DNA of 64,000 nucleotides from JABDMD01 sp965203475 (GCA_965203475.1 OZ241890.1:1178001-1242000), one strand, 5' to 3'; shown: positions 43,481 to 53,094, counted from the first letter of the stretch. Numbers and translations are program-made. The notes: a model not told the origin generated them from the sequence alone.

Positions 43481-45412
43481 TTACGACTTATTGTCGTCTA
43501 CTTCTTCAAATTCTGCATCAACTACATCATCATCAGTACCGGTGCCAGCATCACTGGCAGCTTGTGCACCAGCATCCGTACCTGCTGCGTCTGCTTGTTG
43601 TGCATACATACGCTCTGCAAGCTTTCCTGAAGCTGTGGCCAATGCCTGCGTTTTAGTTTCGATGATATCTTTATCATCTTTATCTAAAACTTCTTTTAAA
43701 TCTTTTATCGCATTCTCAATTTGCATGCGTTCTTCCTGCTCAACTTTTTCACCCATTTCTTCAAGCGACTTTTCAGTAGCGTGAATCATTTGGTCAGCTT
43801 GGTTGCGCACAGCGACTAGCTCACTAAATTTCTTATCCTCTTCTGCATGCGCCTCAGCATCTTTCACCATGTTTTCGATTTCATCATCGGATAAACCACT
43901 GGAGGCCTTAATGACAATCGATTGTTCCTTACCAGTAGCTTTATCTTTCGCCGATACATTTAGAATACCGTTGGCATCAATATCAAATGTAACTTCAATT
44001 TGAGGTACACCACGTGGTGCGGGGGGAATATCCGATAAATCAAATCGCCCTAACGATTTATTTGCCGTTGCTTGTTCACGTTCACCTTGCAACACATGTA
44101 CCGTTACCGCGGTTTGATTATTTTCAGCAGTTGAAAATACTTGTTGCGCATTGGTTGGTATTGTAGTGTTTTTATCAATTAACTTGGTCATCACACCACC
44201 TAAGGTTTCAATTCCTAAAGACAATGGCGTGACATCAAGCAACAACACATCTTTAACATCTCCACCCAAAACACCAGCTTGAATTGCAGCACCGACGGCT
44301 ACAGCTTCATCTGGATTCACATCTTTACGAGGTTCTTTACCAAAGAAACCTTGAACTACCTCTTGTACTTTTGGCATACGCGTTTGTCCACCCACCAAAA
44401 TTACATCGTTAATGTCAGAAGCCGATAATCCTGCATCTTGTAAGGCTTGTTTACATGGTGCGATAGTTCGCTGAATTAATTCATCGACCAATGATTCCAA
44501 CTTGGCTCGCGTCAACTTAATATTTAAATGTTTTGGTCCAGATTGATCTGCTGTTATGTATGGTAAATTTACTTCTGTTTGTTGACTAGAAGACAATTCA
44601 ATTTTGGCTTTTTCTGCTGCTTCTTTTAAGCGCTGTAATGCAAGAGGATCATTGTGCAAATCAAAACCTTGATCTTTCTTAAACTCATCTGCAAGATAAT
44701 CAATCAAGCGCATATCAAAATCTTCACCGCCCAAGAAAGTATCTCCGTTTGTAGATAGCACTTCAAACTGATGCTCACCATCCACTTCAGCAATTTCAAT
44801 AATTGAAATGTCGAATGTTCCACCACCCAGGTCATACACCGCAATTTTGCTGTCACCGCGTTTTTTATCCATGCCGTAAGCAAGTGCAGCAGCTGTGGGC
44901 TCATTGATAATTCGTTTTACATCCAGCCCTGCAATTTTTCCTGCATCTTTTGTGGCTTGTCGTTGTGAATCATTAAAGTAGGCAGGCACTGTGATTACAG
45001 CTTCAGTAATATCTTCACCTAGATACTCTTCAGCTGTTTTTTTCATTTTCATTAAAATTCGCGCAGAAATTTCTGGTGGAGCCATTTTCTTTCCATTTAC
45101 TTCAACCCAGGCATCACCGTTATCGGCTTTAATGATGTTATACGGAACTAATTTAATATCTTTTTGTACAGCATCTTCCTCATAACGACGCCCAATTAAA
45201 CGCTTGATGGCGTATAAAGTATTACTTGGATTCGTTACCGACTGACGTTTTGCGGATTGACCTACAAGAACTTCATCATCATCTGCAAAAGCGACAATAG
45301 ATGGCGTAGTGCGATCACCTTCACTATTCTCAATGACTTTGGGAGTGGTGCCTTCCATAACGGCAACACACGAGTTGGTTGTTCCTAAATCAATTCCAAT
45401 GATCTTACCCAT
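43481..45412 (-). CDS. dnaK: Chaperone protein DnaK (Hsp70)
   Basis: DnaK is the ATP-driven Hsp70 chaperone. The 643 residues begin GKIIGIDLGTTNSCVAVMEG and contain the ATPase signatures DLGGGTFDISI and VGGQTRMPKVQ, the linker DVTPLSLGIETLGG, the substrate domain and an acidic C-terminal EFEEVDD tail. It lies 158 bases after grpE, and a sigma-32-type promoter sits in that gap. Confidence 0.98.
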   Translation of the reverse strand: MGKIIGIDLGTTNSCVAVMEGTTPKVIENSEGDRTTPSIVAFADDDEVLVGQSAKRQSVTNPSNTLYAIKRLIGRRYEEDAVQKDIKLVPYNIIKADNGDAWVEVNGKKMAPPEISARILMKMKKTAEEYLGEDITEAVITVPAYFNDSQRQATKDAGKIAGLDVKRIINEPTAAALAYGMDKKRGDSKIAVYDLGGGTFDISIIEIAEVDGEHQFEVLSTNGDTFLGGEDFDMRLIDYLADEFKKDQGFDLHNDPLALQRLKEAAEKAKIELSSSQQTEVNLPYITADQSGPKHLNIKLTRAKLESLVDELIQRTIAPCKQALQDAGLSASDINDVILVGGQTRMPKVQEVVQGFFGKEPRKDVNPDEAVAVGAAIQAGVLGGDVKDVLLLDVTPLSLGIETLGGVMTKLIDKNTTIPTNAQQVFSTAENNQTAVTVHVLQGEREQATANKSLGRFDLSDIPPAPRGVPQIEVTFDIDANGILNVSAKDKATGKEQSIVIKASSGLSDDEIENMVKDAEAHAEEDKKFSELVAVRNQADQMIHATEKSLEEMGEKVEQEERMQIENAIKDLKEVLDKDDKDIIETKTQALATASGKLAERMYAQQADAAGTDAGAQAASDAGTGTDDDVVDAEFEEVDDNKS

Positions 45413-45464
45413 TGTTTAGCTCCAAAATTTGAATCATTTTAAGGTTAAAAAATCTGTTCTTTTC

Positions 45465-45493
45465 TATATGGGGTTTGGCTATAGAGATTCAAG
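45465..45493 (-). promoter_or_regulatory. Sigma-32 (RpoH) heat-shock promoter of dnaK
   Basis: On the minus strand CTTGAA (45488-45493) and CCCCATATA (45465-45473) are 14 bases apart, an almost exact match to the RpoH consensus CTTGAA and CCCCATNT. It drives dnaK, and dnaJ behind the hairpin, about 50 bases upstream of the dnaK ATG. Confidence 0.8.
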
Positions 45494-45570
45494 GGATTTG
45501 CCTAAAGATTTCCCGCTATTTCTGTTATAAGCCGCAGAAAGCCAGCAAAATTGGCTATATTTCTCTGTTT

Positions 45571-46101
45571 TTATTCCCCTTTTGCCACAATTACCATGGC
45601 TGGACGAATCAAGCGGCCATGTAAGGTATAACCTTTTTGCACCACATTCATCACGGTGTTGGGTTCATGTTCGGTGCTGGGCTGCATGGTCATGGCTTCA
45701 TGCAAATTCGGATCAAAAGCCTCTCCCAGTGGATTGACCTCTTCTATTTCAAATTTTTGCATAACTGTCGTTAACATTTTCAAAGTTAATTGTGAACCTT
45801 CATGCAATTTTTCTACATCGATATTTTCGGCCTCAAGACCCAACTCTAAGCTATCTTTCACTTGCAATAATTCACTTGCAAATTTTTCGATGGCAAATTT
45901 ATGTGCACTTGAAATATCTCGTTCCATACGCTTGCGCAAATTTTCCATTTCCGCCTGCATGCGTATTATTTTATCTTTGTTATCTGTCAGCGCCTGTTGC
46001 GTTTCTTCAAGGACTTGCTGAAGTACTTCAATATCTACTTCTTCAGTAGCTGTAGATTCTTCCGAATTTTCGGCATCGATTTTCTGGTTCGTATCACTCA
46101 T
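45571..46101 (-). CDS. grpE: Nucleotide exchange factor GrpE
   Basis: GrpE releases ADP from DnaK. The 176 residues have an acidic N-terminus, a long coiled coil (about 25-110) and the C-terminal beta domain with PNTVMNVVQKGYTLHGRLIRPAMV-type signature (residues about 145-172). Between hrcA (74-base gap) and dnaK it is controlled by the CIRCE-bearing promoter of hrcA. Confidence 0.97.
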   Translation of the reverse strand: MSDTNQKIDAENSEESTATEEVDIEVLQQVLEETQQALTDNKDKIIRMQAEMENLRKRMERDISSAHKFAIEKFASELLQVKDSLELGLEAENIDVEKLHEGSQLTLKMLTTVMQKFEIEEVNPLGEAFDPNLHEAMTMQPSTEHEPNTVMNVVQKGYTLHGRLIRPAMVIVAKGE

Positions 46102-46175
46102 TTTTCAAATATAAAATTTAATTAATCATGTAAGATTTTAATATGTAGTGTTAAAACTAAAATTCAAGAGGTAAC

Positions 46176-47228
46176 TTAGTTTTTACTATTTAATGCTTCG
46201 CCTAATAATTTTGCAGTAAGATCCACGATCGGTATCACTCGGTCGTAGGACATACGTGTGGGCCCAACCACAGCCAATACGCCCATGATTTCGTTATCTA
46301 CGGTGTATGGGGAGGTGACAACACTACAATCATCCAGCACTTCATAACCAGACTCTTGTCCAACAAAAATTTGAATCCCATCGGCACATATACAACGGTC
46401 CAATAAATTTAAGAATTCTCTTTTTTGATTAAATGCCTCAAATAAACTTCTCAATTTTTCTATATCAGATAACTCTTCATATTCCATTAAATTGGTTTGT
46501 CCAACGACAATGTAATCTGATTCATCACTAGAGTCTGTAAAAACTTTTTCTCCCATTTCAACTGCAGAGCGCATTAATTCATTCATGTTTTCTCTTACAT
46601 GATCAAGCTCTTTTAGAATTCGATGCCGCGCTGTAACCAAATCCTCGCCGGTACATAATTCATTGATATAGTTTGCAGCTTGTTCAAGTTGCGATGCAGA
46701 ATATTCTTTTTCGGTGTGAAGGATTCGATTTTGTACTTCTTTATTATTAATCACCAAAATGGCTAACACACGGTTATCAGAAAGTGGTAAAAACTCAATT
46801 TGTCGAAACGTGGCGTGCTCTTGTCTTGGCATGGTTACCACACCAGCCATACTGGTTAAACCGGATAACAATTCCGAAGCACTTTCAACTAACCCGCTGG
46901 ACGTATGATTTGCATTTAAGTTTGAACTTAATTGAGAAACCACATCAGTCGATAAAGGCTGTACTTTCAACATCGTGTCGATAAACAACCGATAGCCTTT
47001 TGTTGTAGGAATACGGCCTGCTGAGGTATGCGGAGAAGCAACGTAGCCTAGTTCTTCTAAATCAGCCATTACATTCCTAACCGTGGCTGGGCTTAAATGT
47101 AAATCCGAAAGCTTAGCTAAGGTTCTGGACCCCATGGGATGACCTTCGGATATATAGCTTTCGACCAACACCTTTAATAGGCGGTGTGTACGCTCATTTA
47201 GAGAACATGTCGAGTCTTCAGGGACCAT
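46176..47228 (-). CDS. hrcA: Heat-inducible transcription repressor HrcA
   Basis: HrcA represses heat-shock operons by binding CIRCE. The 350 residues have the N-terminal winged helix (MGSRTLAKLSDLHLSPATVRNVMADLEELGYV), a central dimerisation domain and the C-terminal CVVTSPYTVDNEIMGVLAVVGP region. I chose the ATG at 47228, with GGAAAG upstream; the longer reading from 47255 would begin inside the CIRCE operator. Autoregulation of hrcA-grpE-dnaK-dnaJ follows from the operator. Confidence 0.97.
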   Translation of the reverse strand: MVPEDSTCSLNERTHRLLKVLVESYISEGHPMGSRTLAKLSDLHLSPATVRNVMADLEELGYVASPHTSAGRIPTTKGYRLFIDTMLKVQPLSTDVVSQLSSNLNANHTSSGLVESASELLSGLTSMAGVVTMPRQEHATFRQIEFLPLSDNRVLAILVINNKEVQNRILHTEKEYSASQLEQAANYINELCTGEDLVTARHRILKELDHVRENMNELMRSAVEMGEKVFTDSSDESDYIVVGQTNLMEYEELSDIEKLRSLFEAFNQKREFLNLLDRCICADGIQIFVGQESGYEVLDDCSVVTSPYTVDNEIMGVLAVVGPTRMSYDRVIPIVDLTAKLLGEALNSKN

Positions 47229-47248
47229 ATTTCTTTCCAGACATAGAT

Positions 47249-47275
47249 TTAGCACTCTGTGTGATAGAGTGCTAA
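47249..47275. promoter_or_regulatory. CIRCE operator
   Basis: TTAGCACTC (47249-47257), nine bases, then GAGTGCTAA (47267-47275), an exact match to the CIRCE consensus. It overlaps the expected transcription start and precedes the hrcA ATG by 20 bases, so HrcA binding would block initiation. Confidence 0.97.
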
Positions 47276-47278
47276 GGA

Positions 47279-47307
47279 ATCATTACAATACTCTATAGGC
47301 TTGTCAA
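47279..47307 (-). promoter_or_regulatory. Vegetative promoter of hrcA-grpE
   Basis: A perfect TTGACA (complement of 47302-47307) is 17 bases from AATGAT (complement of 47279-47284), which is preceded by TGT as an extended -10. The predicted start falls inside CIRCE at 47249-47275. Confidence 0.7.
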
Positions 47308-47377
47308 GGAAATGGTCGACTAGTGTAAGCAATTGATCCGTGATAGCTTTAAAAAACTACCTAAACATTTAGTAATC

Positions 47378-48253
47378 GTGAGCCAGTTTCAAAAAATCGG
47401 CATAATTTCCAAGCCCGATGACCCTCTCATTGCAAGTACAGTAAAAAATCTTCATCAGTACTTAGCGGATCGGTCCGTCCAGGTTTTTTTAGACACTGTA
47501 TCTGCTGGTCTTCTTAATCGTTCAAGCAGTGCCGACAAATCTGAAAAAATTTCAAAACATTGCGATCTAGTGATTGTGGTTGGAGGCGACGGTACCCTTT
47601 TACAAGCAGCAAATAATCTAATTCAAAAAGATATTCCACTACTAGGTATTAACTTAGGAAGGCTAGGTTTTCTTGCTGAAATTAACCCTAAGGAAATGAA
47701 TGCACAGCTGGATACTATTCTTGACGGTAAATATGTCGAAGATTCTAGACTAGTTTTGCAAGCAAGCTTAGTTAGAAATAATAAAGTGGTGACTACAGTG
47801 AATGCTGTAAATGATGCAGTTGTTCATGCGATGCAAATGGTACGCATGATAGAAATTGAAACTCGCATTAATCAACAACATATTAATACACTTCGTGCAG
47901 ATGGCTACATTGTAGCTACACCAACTGGTTCTACTGCGTATTCACTATCAGGCGGTGGCCCAATATTACATCCTAAACTCAACGCAATTGTTTTAGTTCC
48001 AATTTGTCCTCACACATTAAGTAACCGCCCTATTGTAGTGGATGCAGACAGTGAAATAGAAATTCATTTACCAGCACAGAATAAACACACTGCTTTGGCC
48101 TCTGTTGATGGACAAATCAATATGGATTTTGAACCAGGTGATAGATTAATAATTCAGAAAGGAAAATCTCCGTTACGGCTAATTCAGCCTGAAAATCATA
48201 ATTATTTTGATGTACTACGTGAAAAGTTACGCTGGAGCACTAACCCCAAATAG
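47378..48253 (+). CDS. nadK: NAD kinase
   Basis: NadK phosphorylates NAD to NADP. The 291 residues show the GGDGTLLQAA motif, the NAD-binding GINLGRLGFLAEI, and the C-terminal TPTGSTAYSLSGGGPILHP region. I favour the GTG at 47378, which gives the E. coli-like start (VSQFQKIGI) and length; a TTG at 47333 would add 15 residues. Neither has a clear ribosome binding site. It is divergent from hrcA. Confidence 0.95.
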   Translation: MSQFQKIGIISKPDDPLIASTVKNLHQYLADRSVQVFLDTVSAGLLNRSSSADKSEKISKHCDLVIVVGGDGTLLQAANNLIQKDIPLLGINLGRLGFLAEINPKEMNAQLDTILDGKYVEDSRLVLQASLVRNNKVVTTVNAVNDAVVHAMQMVRMIEIETRINQQHINTLRADGYIVATPTGSTAYSLSGGGPILHPKLNAIVLVPICPHTLSNRPIVVDADSEIEIHLPAQNKHTALASVDGQINMDFEPGDRLIIQKGKSPLRLIQPENHNYFDVLREKLRWSTNPK

Positions 48254-48292
48254 CATTGTAAATTAGGACTAACTCAATTAATCATCTCGCTC

Positions 48293-49981
48293 ATGCTTAA
48301 GTCTATATATATTCATAACTTTGCGATCATTGACAAAATAGAACTGGATTTCTTTTCTGGAATGAGTGTACTTACGGGAGAAACCGGGGCTGGGAAATCA
48401 ATCATTATCGATGCGCTAAATTTAGCATTGGGAAATCGTGCAGATAGATCTGCTGCAAAAGATCTAAATAATAAGGTTGAAGTGGTTGCCACTTTTATTT
48501 GCGCAAAAAATATAGAAGTAATTGAGTGGTTGAAAGATCACGACTTATACACAGGAGATGAATGTGTATTGAGACGCATTATTGCTGTTGATGGTAAATC
48601 TAAGGCTTATATTAATGATAGTCCTTGTTCTGTAACAGTACTTCGAAAATTTGGTGATTTGCTTGTAGATGTATACGGTCAACATGAACATCAATCTTTA
48701 ATGAAAAAAGATAAACAAAGAGAATTGCTCGATGGTTTTGCAGAAAATACAAAAAACATTCATGACTTAGCATCCATTTACCGGCAATGGCAAGCGCTCA
48801 AAATCCAAATTGATTCGATTGAAGGTGACCAAGGAAGTATAAACTCGCGACTAGATTTATTACGCTATCAAAACCAAGAACTAGAACAACTCAATCTAAG
48901 TAATAAAGAATACGAAACTATCACTGAGCAACATGCCCGATTGCACAATGCCAAAGAATTGCATCAAGGTAGTTTAAATATTTCGCATAAACTTGCAGGC
49001 GATAATGAAGACACTTTGTATGATCACCTAAGTACGCTGGAAGGAGATTTGGAAAATATTAGCAAACATGATGAACAATTAAATGATTCATTAGAAAGTA
49101 TTCGAAGTATACAAATACAACTAAAAGATCTCGCGACTTCTCTTCGAAATTATTCAGATTCTATTTCTACGAATCCTGAAGACATTCAGGAACTAGAAAC
49201 TCGAATTTCATCCATCGAAGATATTGCACATAAACACAGAGTAAAACCAGAACAATTACAAGCATTGCATAAAAAACTTTCAACTGAACTCTCGCAATTA
49301 GAGAAACAGCATGAAGACCCACAAAAAATTAAAGCGCTGTTAGAAAAAACTGAACAAAAATACCGAACACTGGCAAAAAATATCAGTAGCGCAAGAAAAT
49401 CCGCAGCCAATGATCTGAACGAGAAAATAACGGAATCGATGCAAGCCTTAGGCATGCAGGGCGGGCGATTCCATATTGATGTTCAGGCCAAAAATACTAC
49501 CGACTTATCCTTAAATGGATTGGATGAAATCGAATTTCTTGTCAACACGAACTCTGGCCAAGCACTTCGACCTTTAAACAAAGTCGCTTCAGGCGGAGAA
49601 CTTTCCAGGCTAAGTCTTGCCATACAAATGGCGACTGCAAATAATTTAAAAATTCCTTCATTAATTTTTGATGAAGTTGATACAGGTGTTGGTGGCGCTA
49701 CGGCTGAGATGGTTGGAAGGTATTTACGTAATCTTGGGAAAAATGCTCAAGTATTTTGTGTTACACACTTGCCACAAGTTGCAGCTCAAGGACATCATCA
49801 CTACAAAGTCAATAAAATAGAAGAAAAAGGCATGGTTAGCACTGAAATTATGCAGCTAGACGAAGCTGCAAGAATTGAAGAACTAGCCAGAATGCTAGGC
49901 GGTGTTGAAACAACTCGCAATACACATGAATATGCTAAAGAGATATTAAATCAAATTAAAAATAGTAGTTATCAAAATTAA
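48293..49981 (+). CDS. recN: DNA repair protein RecN
   Basis: RecN is an SMC-like ATPase in double-strand break repair. The 562 residues show the Walker A motif GETGAGKSIIIDALN, a long central coiled coil (about 155-380) and the C-terminal ABC part with SGGELSRLSLAI and LIFDEVDTGVGG. It follows nadK by 39 bases and precedes bamE, a common gammaproteobacterial order. I see no obvious LexA box upstream. Confidence 0.97.
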   Translation: MLKSIYIHNFAIIDKIELDFFSGMSVLTGETGAGKSIIIDALNLALGNRADRSAAKDLNNKVEVVATFICAKNIEVIEWLKDHDLYTGDECVLRRIIAVDGKSKAYINDSPCSVTVLRKFGDLLVDVYGQHEHQSLMKKDKQRELLDGFAENTKNIHDLASIYRQWQALKIQIDSIEGDQGSINSRLDLLRYQNQELEQLNLSNKEYETITEQHARLHNAKELHQGSLNISHKLAGDNEDTLYDHLSTLEGDLENISKHDEQLNDSLESIRSIQIQLKDLATSLRNYSDSISTNPEDIQELETRISSIEDIAHKHRVKPEQLQALHKKLSTELSQLEKQHEDPQKIKALLEKTEQKYRTLAKNISSARKSAANDLNEKITESMQALGMQGGRFHIDVQAKNTTDLSLNGLDEIEFLVNTNSGQALRPLNKVASGGELSRLSLAIQMATANNLKIPSLIFDEVDTGVGGATAEMVGRYLRNLGKNAQVFCVTHLPQVAAQGHHHYKVNKIEEKGMVSTEIMQLDEAARIEELARMLGGVETTRNTHEYAKEILNQIKNSSYQN

Positions 49982-49996
49982 TTCATTTTGTTCACA

Positions 49997-50509
49997 ATGC
50001 GATTATTTCAATTACTAATTTTTATTTTCCTTTCTACAAACTTGACTATAGGGTGTGAAAGTAAATTGTTTTCCGTTTATAAGATTGACGTACAGCAAGG
50101 AAATGCTATTGAAGCAAAAGACGTTAATAAAATTGAATTAGGAATGAACAAAGAACAGGTTTTATTCGTACTCGGCAGTCCCTTAGTCACAGATAGTTTT
50201 CATCCAGATCGATGGGATTATATTTATGACTTCACTCCCGGTTATGGAGAACATGAACGAAGACATCTTGTGTTGTATTTTGATGGTGGAGAAGTCGTAG
50301 AGATCATAAAAGACAACATAATTGCAGACGATGTCGAATTAGGCGAAGCGCTACTTTCGGAAAATGAAGAAGAACTCTCTACGGAAGAACTTCAAGAGAC
50401 TGCAGAAGAAATTGAGGAACAAAAAGAACTGGAAGAACAAGCTGAAAATCTCGAAACAATTTCCCAGCCAGGCGAAAATCCAAACGAAATCCTAGAGCCA
50501 GCATTATAA
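49997..50509 (+). CDS. bamE: Outer membrane assembly lipoprotein BamE with acidic tail
   Basis: BamE is a lipoprotein of the BAM complex that inserts beta-barrel proteins. The 170 residues have a signal ending in the lipobox TIGC (Cys20), the SmpA/OmlA fold (ELGMNKEQVLFVLGSP, DRWDYIYDF) and a C-terminal tail of about 65 Glu-rich residues that is absent from the short E. coli protein. I chose the ATG at 49997; a TTG nine bases upstream is also in frame. It is 15 bases after recN. Confidence 0.93.
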   Translation: MRLFQLLIFIFLSTNLTIGCESKLFSVYKIDVQQGNAIEAKDVNKIELGMNKEQVLFVLGSPLVTDSFHPDRWDYIYDFTPGYGEHERRHLVLYFDGGEVVEIIKDNIIADDVELGEALLSENEEELSTEELQETAEEIEEQKELEEQAENLETISQPGENPNEILEPAL

Positions 50510-50527
50510 AATTCCTTCGGCACTATC

Positions 50528-50956
50528 TTAAGGACAATCCCCAATATGTTTGCCTTCCCATTGCGTGGTTATTTCCATGTCTTGTTCATTTACTTTTGCC
50601 TTAAATGACATTCCGCCTTGAATAGTAGTCCCTGTGGATTGTGCATGCCCTTCCCCAGTCATATCTATGTCATCCTTTTTACAAGTAATGGACCACTTCA
50701 TGCTTTCTTCCGTAACTTCAATACTTTGCACATCACAATTTTCAACATCGTTCATCAATTCTTCCGGTGAAACTTGAGATTTCTTGATGCATTCCTGATT
50801 AACATTCTCTCGAGTACCTGCACCAAAAGGCATCGTTAATATCGTTTTCATTTCCCATAAACCGGGGTTTAACTTCATCCCTTCTGCCATAACATTTGCA
50901 CTCAGACAAAACACGAAAATTATTGAGCCAAGTAATGCAATTTTAAAATTGGGCAT
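50528..50956 (-). CDS. Exported DUF3617 family protein
   Basis: A signal peptide (1-24, ending VMA) and the family pattern LNPGLWEMKTIL near residue 30, then conserved Cys pairs (CIKKSQVSPEE, CDVQSIEV, CKKDDI) mark a DUF3617 periplasmic protein of 142 residues. The function of the family is unknown. It converges with bamE and follows rnfH on the minus strand by 16 bases. Confidence 0.8.
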   Translation of the reverse strand: MPNFKIALLGSIIFVFCLSANVMAEGMKLNPGLWEMKTILTMPFGAGTRENVNQECIKKSQVSPEELMNDVENCDVQSIEVTEESMKWSITCKKDDIDMTGEGHAQSTGTTIQGGMSFKAKVNEQDMEITTQWEGKHIGDCP

Positions 50957-50972
50957 TTTTTATCTCTAAAAG

Positions 50973-51266
50973 CTATTTGTTTTGGGCCTGTTGTCTATTT
51001 CTTCGCGCTTGCATTGGATCAACAGACAATTCTCGATAGATTTCTACCCTATCGTGGTTCGACACAATAAAATTTAGCTCTACCAGTTTACCAAAAATGC
51101 CAATCGAATTTATAGCCAAATCAATTTCTGGTACTTTTTCTAATATACCCGAAGCTTGAATAGCTTTAGATACAGATGAATTTTTTACCAGTATTGTAGG
51201 GATTAAAATTTGTTTATCTTTGCCGGCGTAACAAACTGAAACCTGTATTGTGTCCCGTTCATCCAT
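50973..51266 (-). CDS. rnfH: RnfH-family ubiquitin-like protein
   Basis: RnfH (RatB, YfjF) is a small beta-grasp protein of unknown biochemical role that is usually encoded with ratA. The 97 residues contain IQVSVCYAGKDKQI, LEKVPEIDLAINSIGIFGK and DRVEIYRELSVDPMQARRNR. Its start overlaps the ratA stop by eight bases. Confidence 0.93.
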   Translation of the reverse strand: MDERDTIQVSVCYAGKDKQILIPTILVKNSSVSKAIQASGILEKVPEIDLAINSIGIFGKLVELNFIVSNHDRVEIYRELSVDPMQARRNRQQAQNK

Positions 51267-51690
51267 ATAGCTGCTTGGCTCTTGCAGAGAATGCTGAAAC
51301 TAATTTATTTGCCACTTGATTAAACACAGGTCCAAGCGTTATTTCATACAACTTATTCGAAAAATCAAACTTTAGATCTAATTCTACTTTACATGCATTC
51401 TCGTCAATTGACTTAAAATTCCAATCGCCAGCAAGCTGCTTAAAAGGTCCTGAAACTAAATTCATAGATATGCTTTTATCTTTTACTAAAGCGTTTTTCG
51501 TAGTGACCGAAGTTTTAATGGCTTTTCTAGCAAAATACATAGTGGCATGTTTTTCAAGTTCTTCTTCTTTATGGATTTCAGTGTTAACACACCAGGGTAC
51601 AAATTCAGGATATGAATCTATATCATTTACTAGTTGATACATTTGCGCTGCAGAGTACGGCAGTAATGCACTACGCTGAACATGAGTCAT
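51259..51690 (-). CDS. ratA: RatA-type START/coenzyme Q-binding protein
   Basis: RatA (PasT, YfjG) is a START-domain protein that was described in E. coli as a ribosome-association toxin and also resembles the ubiquinone-binding Coq10. The 143 residues show RSALLPYSAAQMYQLVNDID, YPEFVPWC and the C-terminal VFNQVANKLVSAFSARAK helix. It lies beside rnfH and close to smpB, the usual arrangement. With no cognate antitoxin visible, I favour the housekeeping Coq10-like view. Confidence 0.92.
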   Translation of the reverse strand: MTHVQRSALLPYSAAQMYQLVNDIDSYPEFVPWCVNTEIHKEEELEKHATMYFARKAIKTSVTTKNALVKDKSISMNLVSGPFKQLAGDWNFKSIDENACKVELDLKFDFSNKLYEITLGPVFNQVANKLVSAFSARAKQLYG

Positions 51691-51696
51691 TATGAA

Positions 51697-53094
51697 CTAA
51701 GTGATATTTAGTTTTTCTAGTACACCTAGTACATGCAAGAAGATTAATGTAACACCTAACGGTGTGACGTAACGAGCTAAGAATCGCCATAGGTTATATA
51801 AAGATTCGTTTTGAATTTTTAATTCATCTTTGCGTGAAGACTCTTTCATTAGCCAAGCCGCAAAAATACAAATGAGTATCCCACCAAGTGGCAACATGAT
51901 ATTTGAAGTTAAATAATCGAGCAGATCAAAAAATGATTTGCCCTCTAAAAATGTGCCATCAAATGCTGATATTTTACTCCAATTATTAAAGGAAAATACG
52001 GTTCCTAAGCCTACCGCCCAGGTTACAGCACCGCAAATAATTGTCGAAATTAAGCGAGAAATAGAAAATTTTTCGATAAGCCAAGCAACAGCGGGTTCAA
52101 TTAACGAAATTGCAGAGGTCCATGCTGCAAATACCAAAAGAATAAAAAATAGTGTTCCGAAAAATGTACCACCTGGCATTTGGCCAAAGGCCAAAGGTAG
52201 TGTGTTAAATATTAAGCCAGGACCTTGTCCTGCTTCTAAACCATTTGCGAAAACAATGGGAAAAATTGCAATACCTGCGAATATTGCTACCAAAGTATCA
52301 GCAATTGCAACTTGAATACTTGTAGTAGCAATTGATGCATCATCTGATAAGTACGAACCATATATCATAATGGCCCCCATGCCGATACTAAGACTAAAAA
52401 ACGCCTGACCCATGGCTTTAATTGCCACCTCCGGAGTCAATTTAGAAAAGTCAGGTGTAAATAAAAATTTTAAACCTGCAATAAAGTCTCCTTTAAACAT
52501 TGCATATATGACCATCACTAAAATTAAGGTAAATAAAGCAGGCATTAAGAATTTAACTGCCGCCTCTAAGCCTTTGTTAACCCCTCTTGCTACAATTATC
52601 ATTGTTAAACCAATAAATAAACTGTGCCAAAACAAAAGTTGATTTGGATTAGAAATTAAATTGGAAAATATTTCTCCTGATTGCTCGCCACTTATCCCAG
52701 CAAATTCGCCTGTACCTGATTTCAACACATAGGCTAAGGCCCAACCTGCAATTACACTGTAATAAGATAATATTAAAAATCCTGCGAGTACCCCCATTAC
52801 ACCTAACAACCCCCAAGAACGATTCCTATTTTCATCCTCAGCCAACCGATTCATAGTATTAATTGGGCTACTTCGCCCTCTTCTACCCAACAATACTTCC
52901 GACATCATTACCGGAATACCAAAAACTGCTATACATAGTAAATACAGCAAGACAAACGCACCGCCACCATTTTCGCCCGCCATGTATGGAAACTTCCAAA
53001 TATTTCCCAGCCCTACAGCTGAGCCTGCCGCCGCTAATACAAAAGCAAAACGTGATGACCAATAACCGTGAATTGATGTCCTAGAGACTGCCAT
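51697..53094 (-). CDS. Sodium-dependent symporter of the NSS family
   Basis: A transporter of the neurotransmitter:sodium symporter fold, probably for an amino acid. The 465 residues form about 11-12 helices, with the N-terminal signature FVLAAAGSAVGLGNIWKFPY containing the unwound helix-1 sodium site. The long, divergent bacterial clade member has FFSLSIGMGAIMIYGSYL in helix 6. It lies six bases before ratA but is co-directional and may share its transcript. Substrate cannot be told. Confidence 0.93.
   Translation of the reverse strand: MAVSRTSIHGYWSSRFAFVLAAAGSAVGLGNIWKFPYMAGENGGGAFVLLYLLCIAVFGIPVMMSEVLLGRRGRSSPINTMNRLAEDENRNRSWGLLGVMGVLAGFLILSYYSVIAGWALAYVLKSGTGEFAGISGEQSGEIFSNLISNPNQLLFWHSLFIGLTMIIVARGVNKGLEAAVKFLMPALFTLILVMVIYAMFKGDFIAGLKFLFTPDFSKLTPEVAIKAMGQAFFSLSIGMGAIMIYGSYLSDDASIATTSIQVAIADTLVAIFAGIAIFPIVFANGLEAGQGPGLIFNTLPLAFGQMPGGTFFGTLFFILLVFAAWTSAISLIEPAVAWLIEKFSISRLISTIICGAVTWAVGLGTVFSFNNWSKISAFDGTFLEGKSFFDLLDYLTSNIMLPLGGILICIFAAWLMKESSRKDELKIQNESLYNLWRFLARYVTPLGVTLIFLHVLGVLEKLNIT

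Noticed and set aside
50973..51690. RatA-RnfH as a toxin-antitoxin pair
   Set aside because: The toxin label comes from E. coli work. The pair is widely conserved as housekeeping genes near smpB and ratA resembles Coq10, so I do not call a toxin-antitoxin system.
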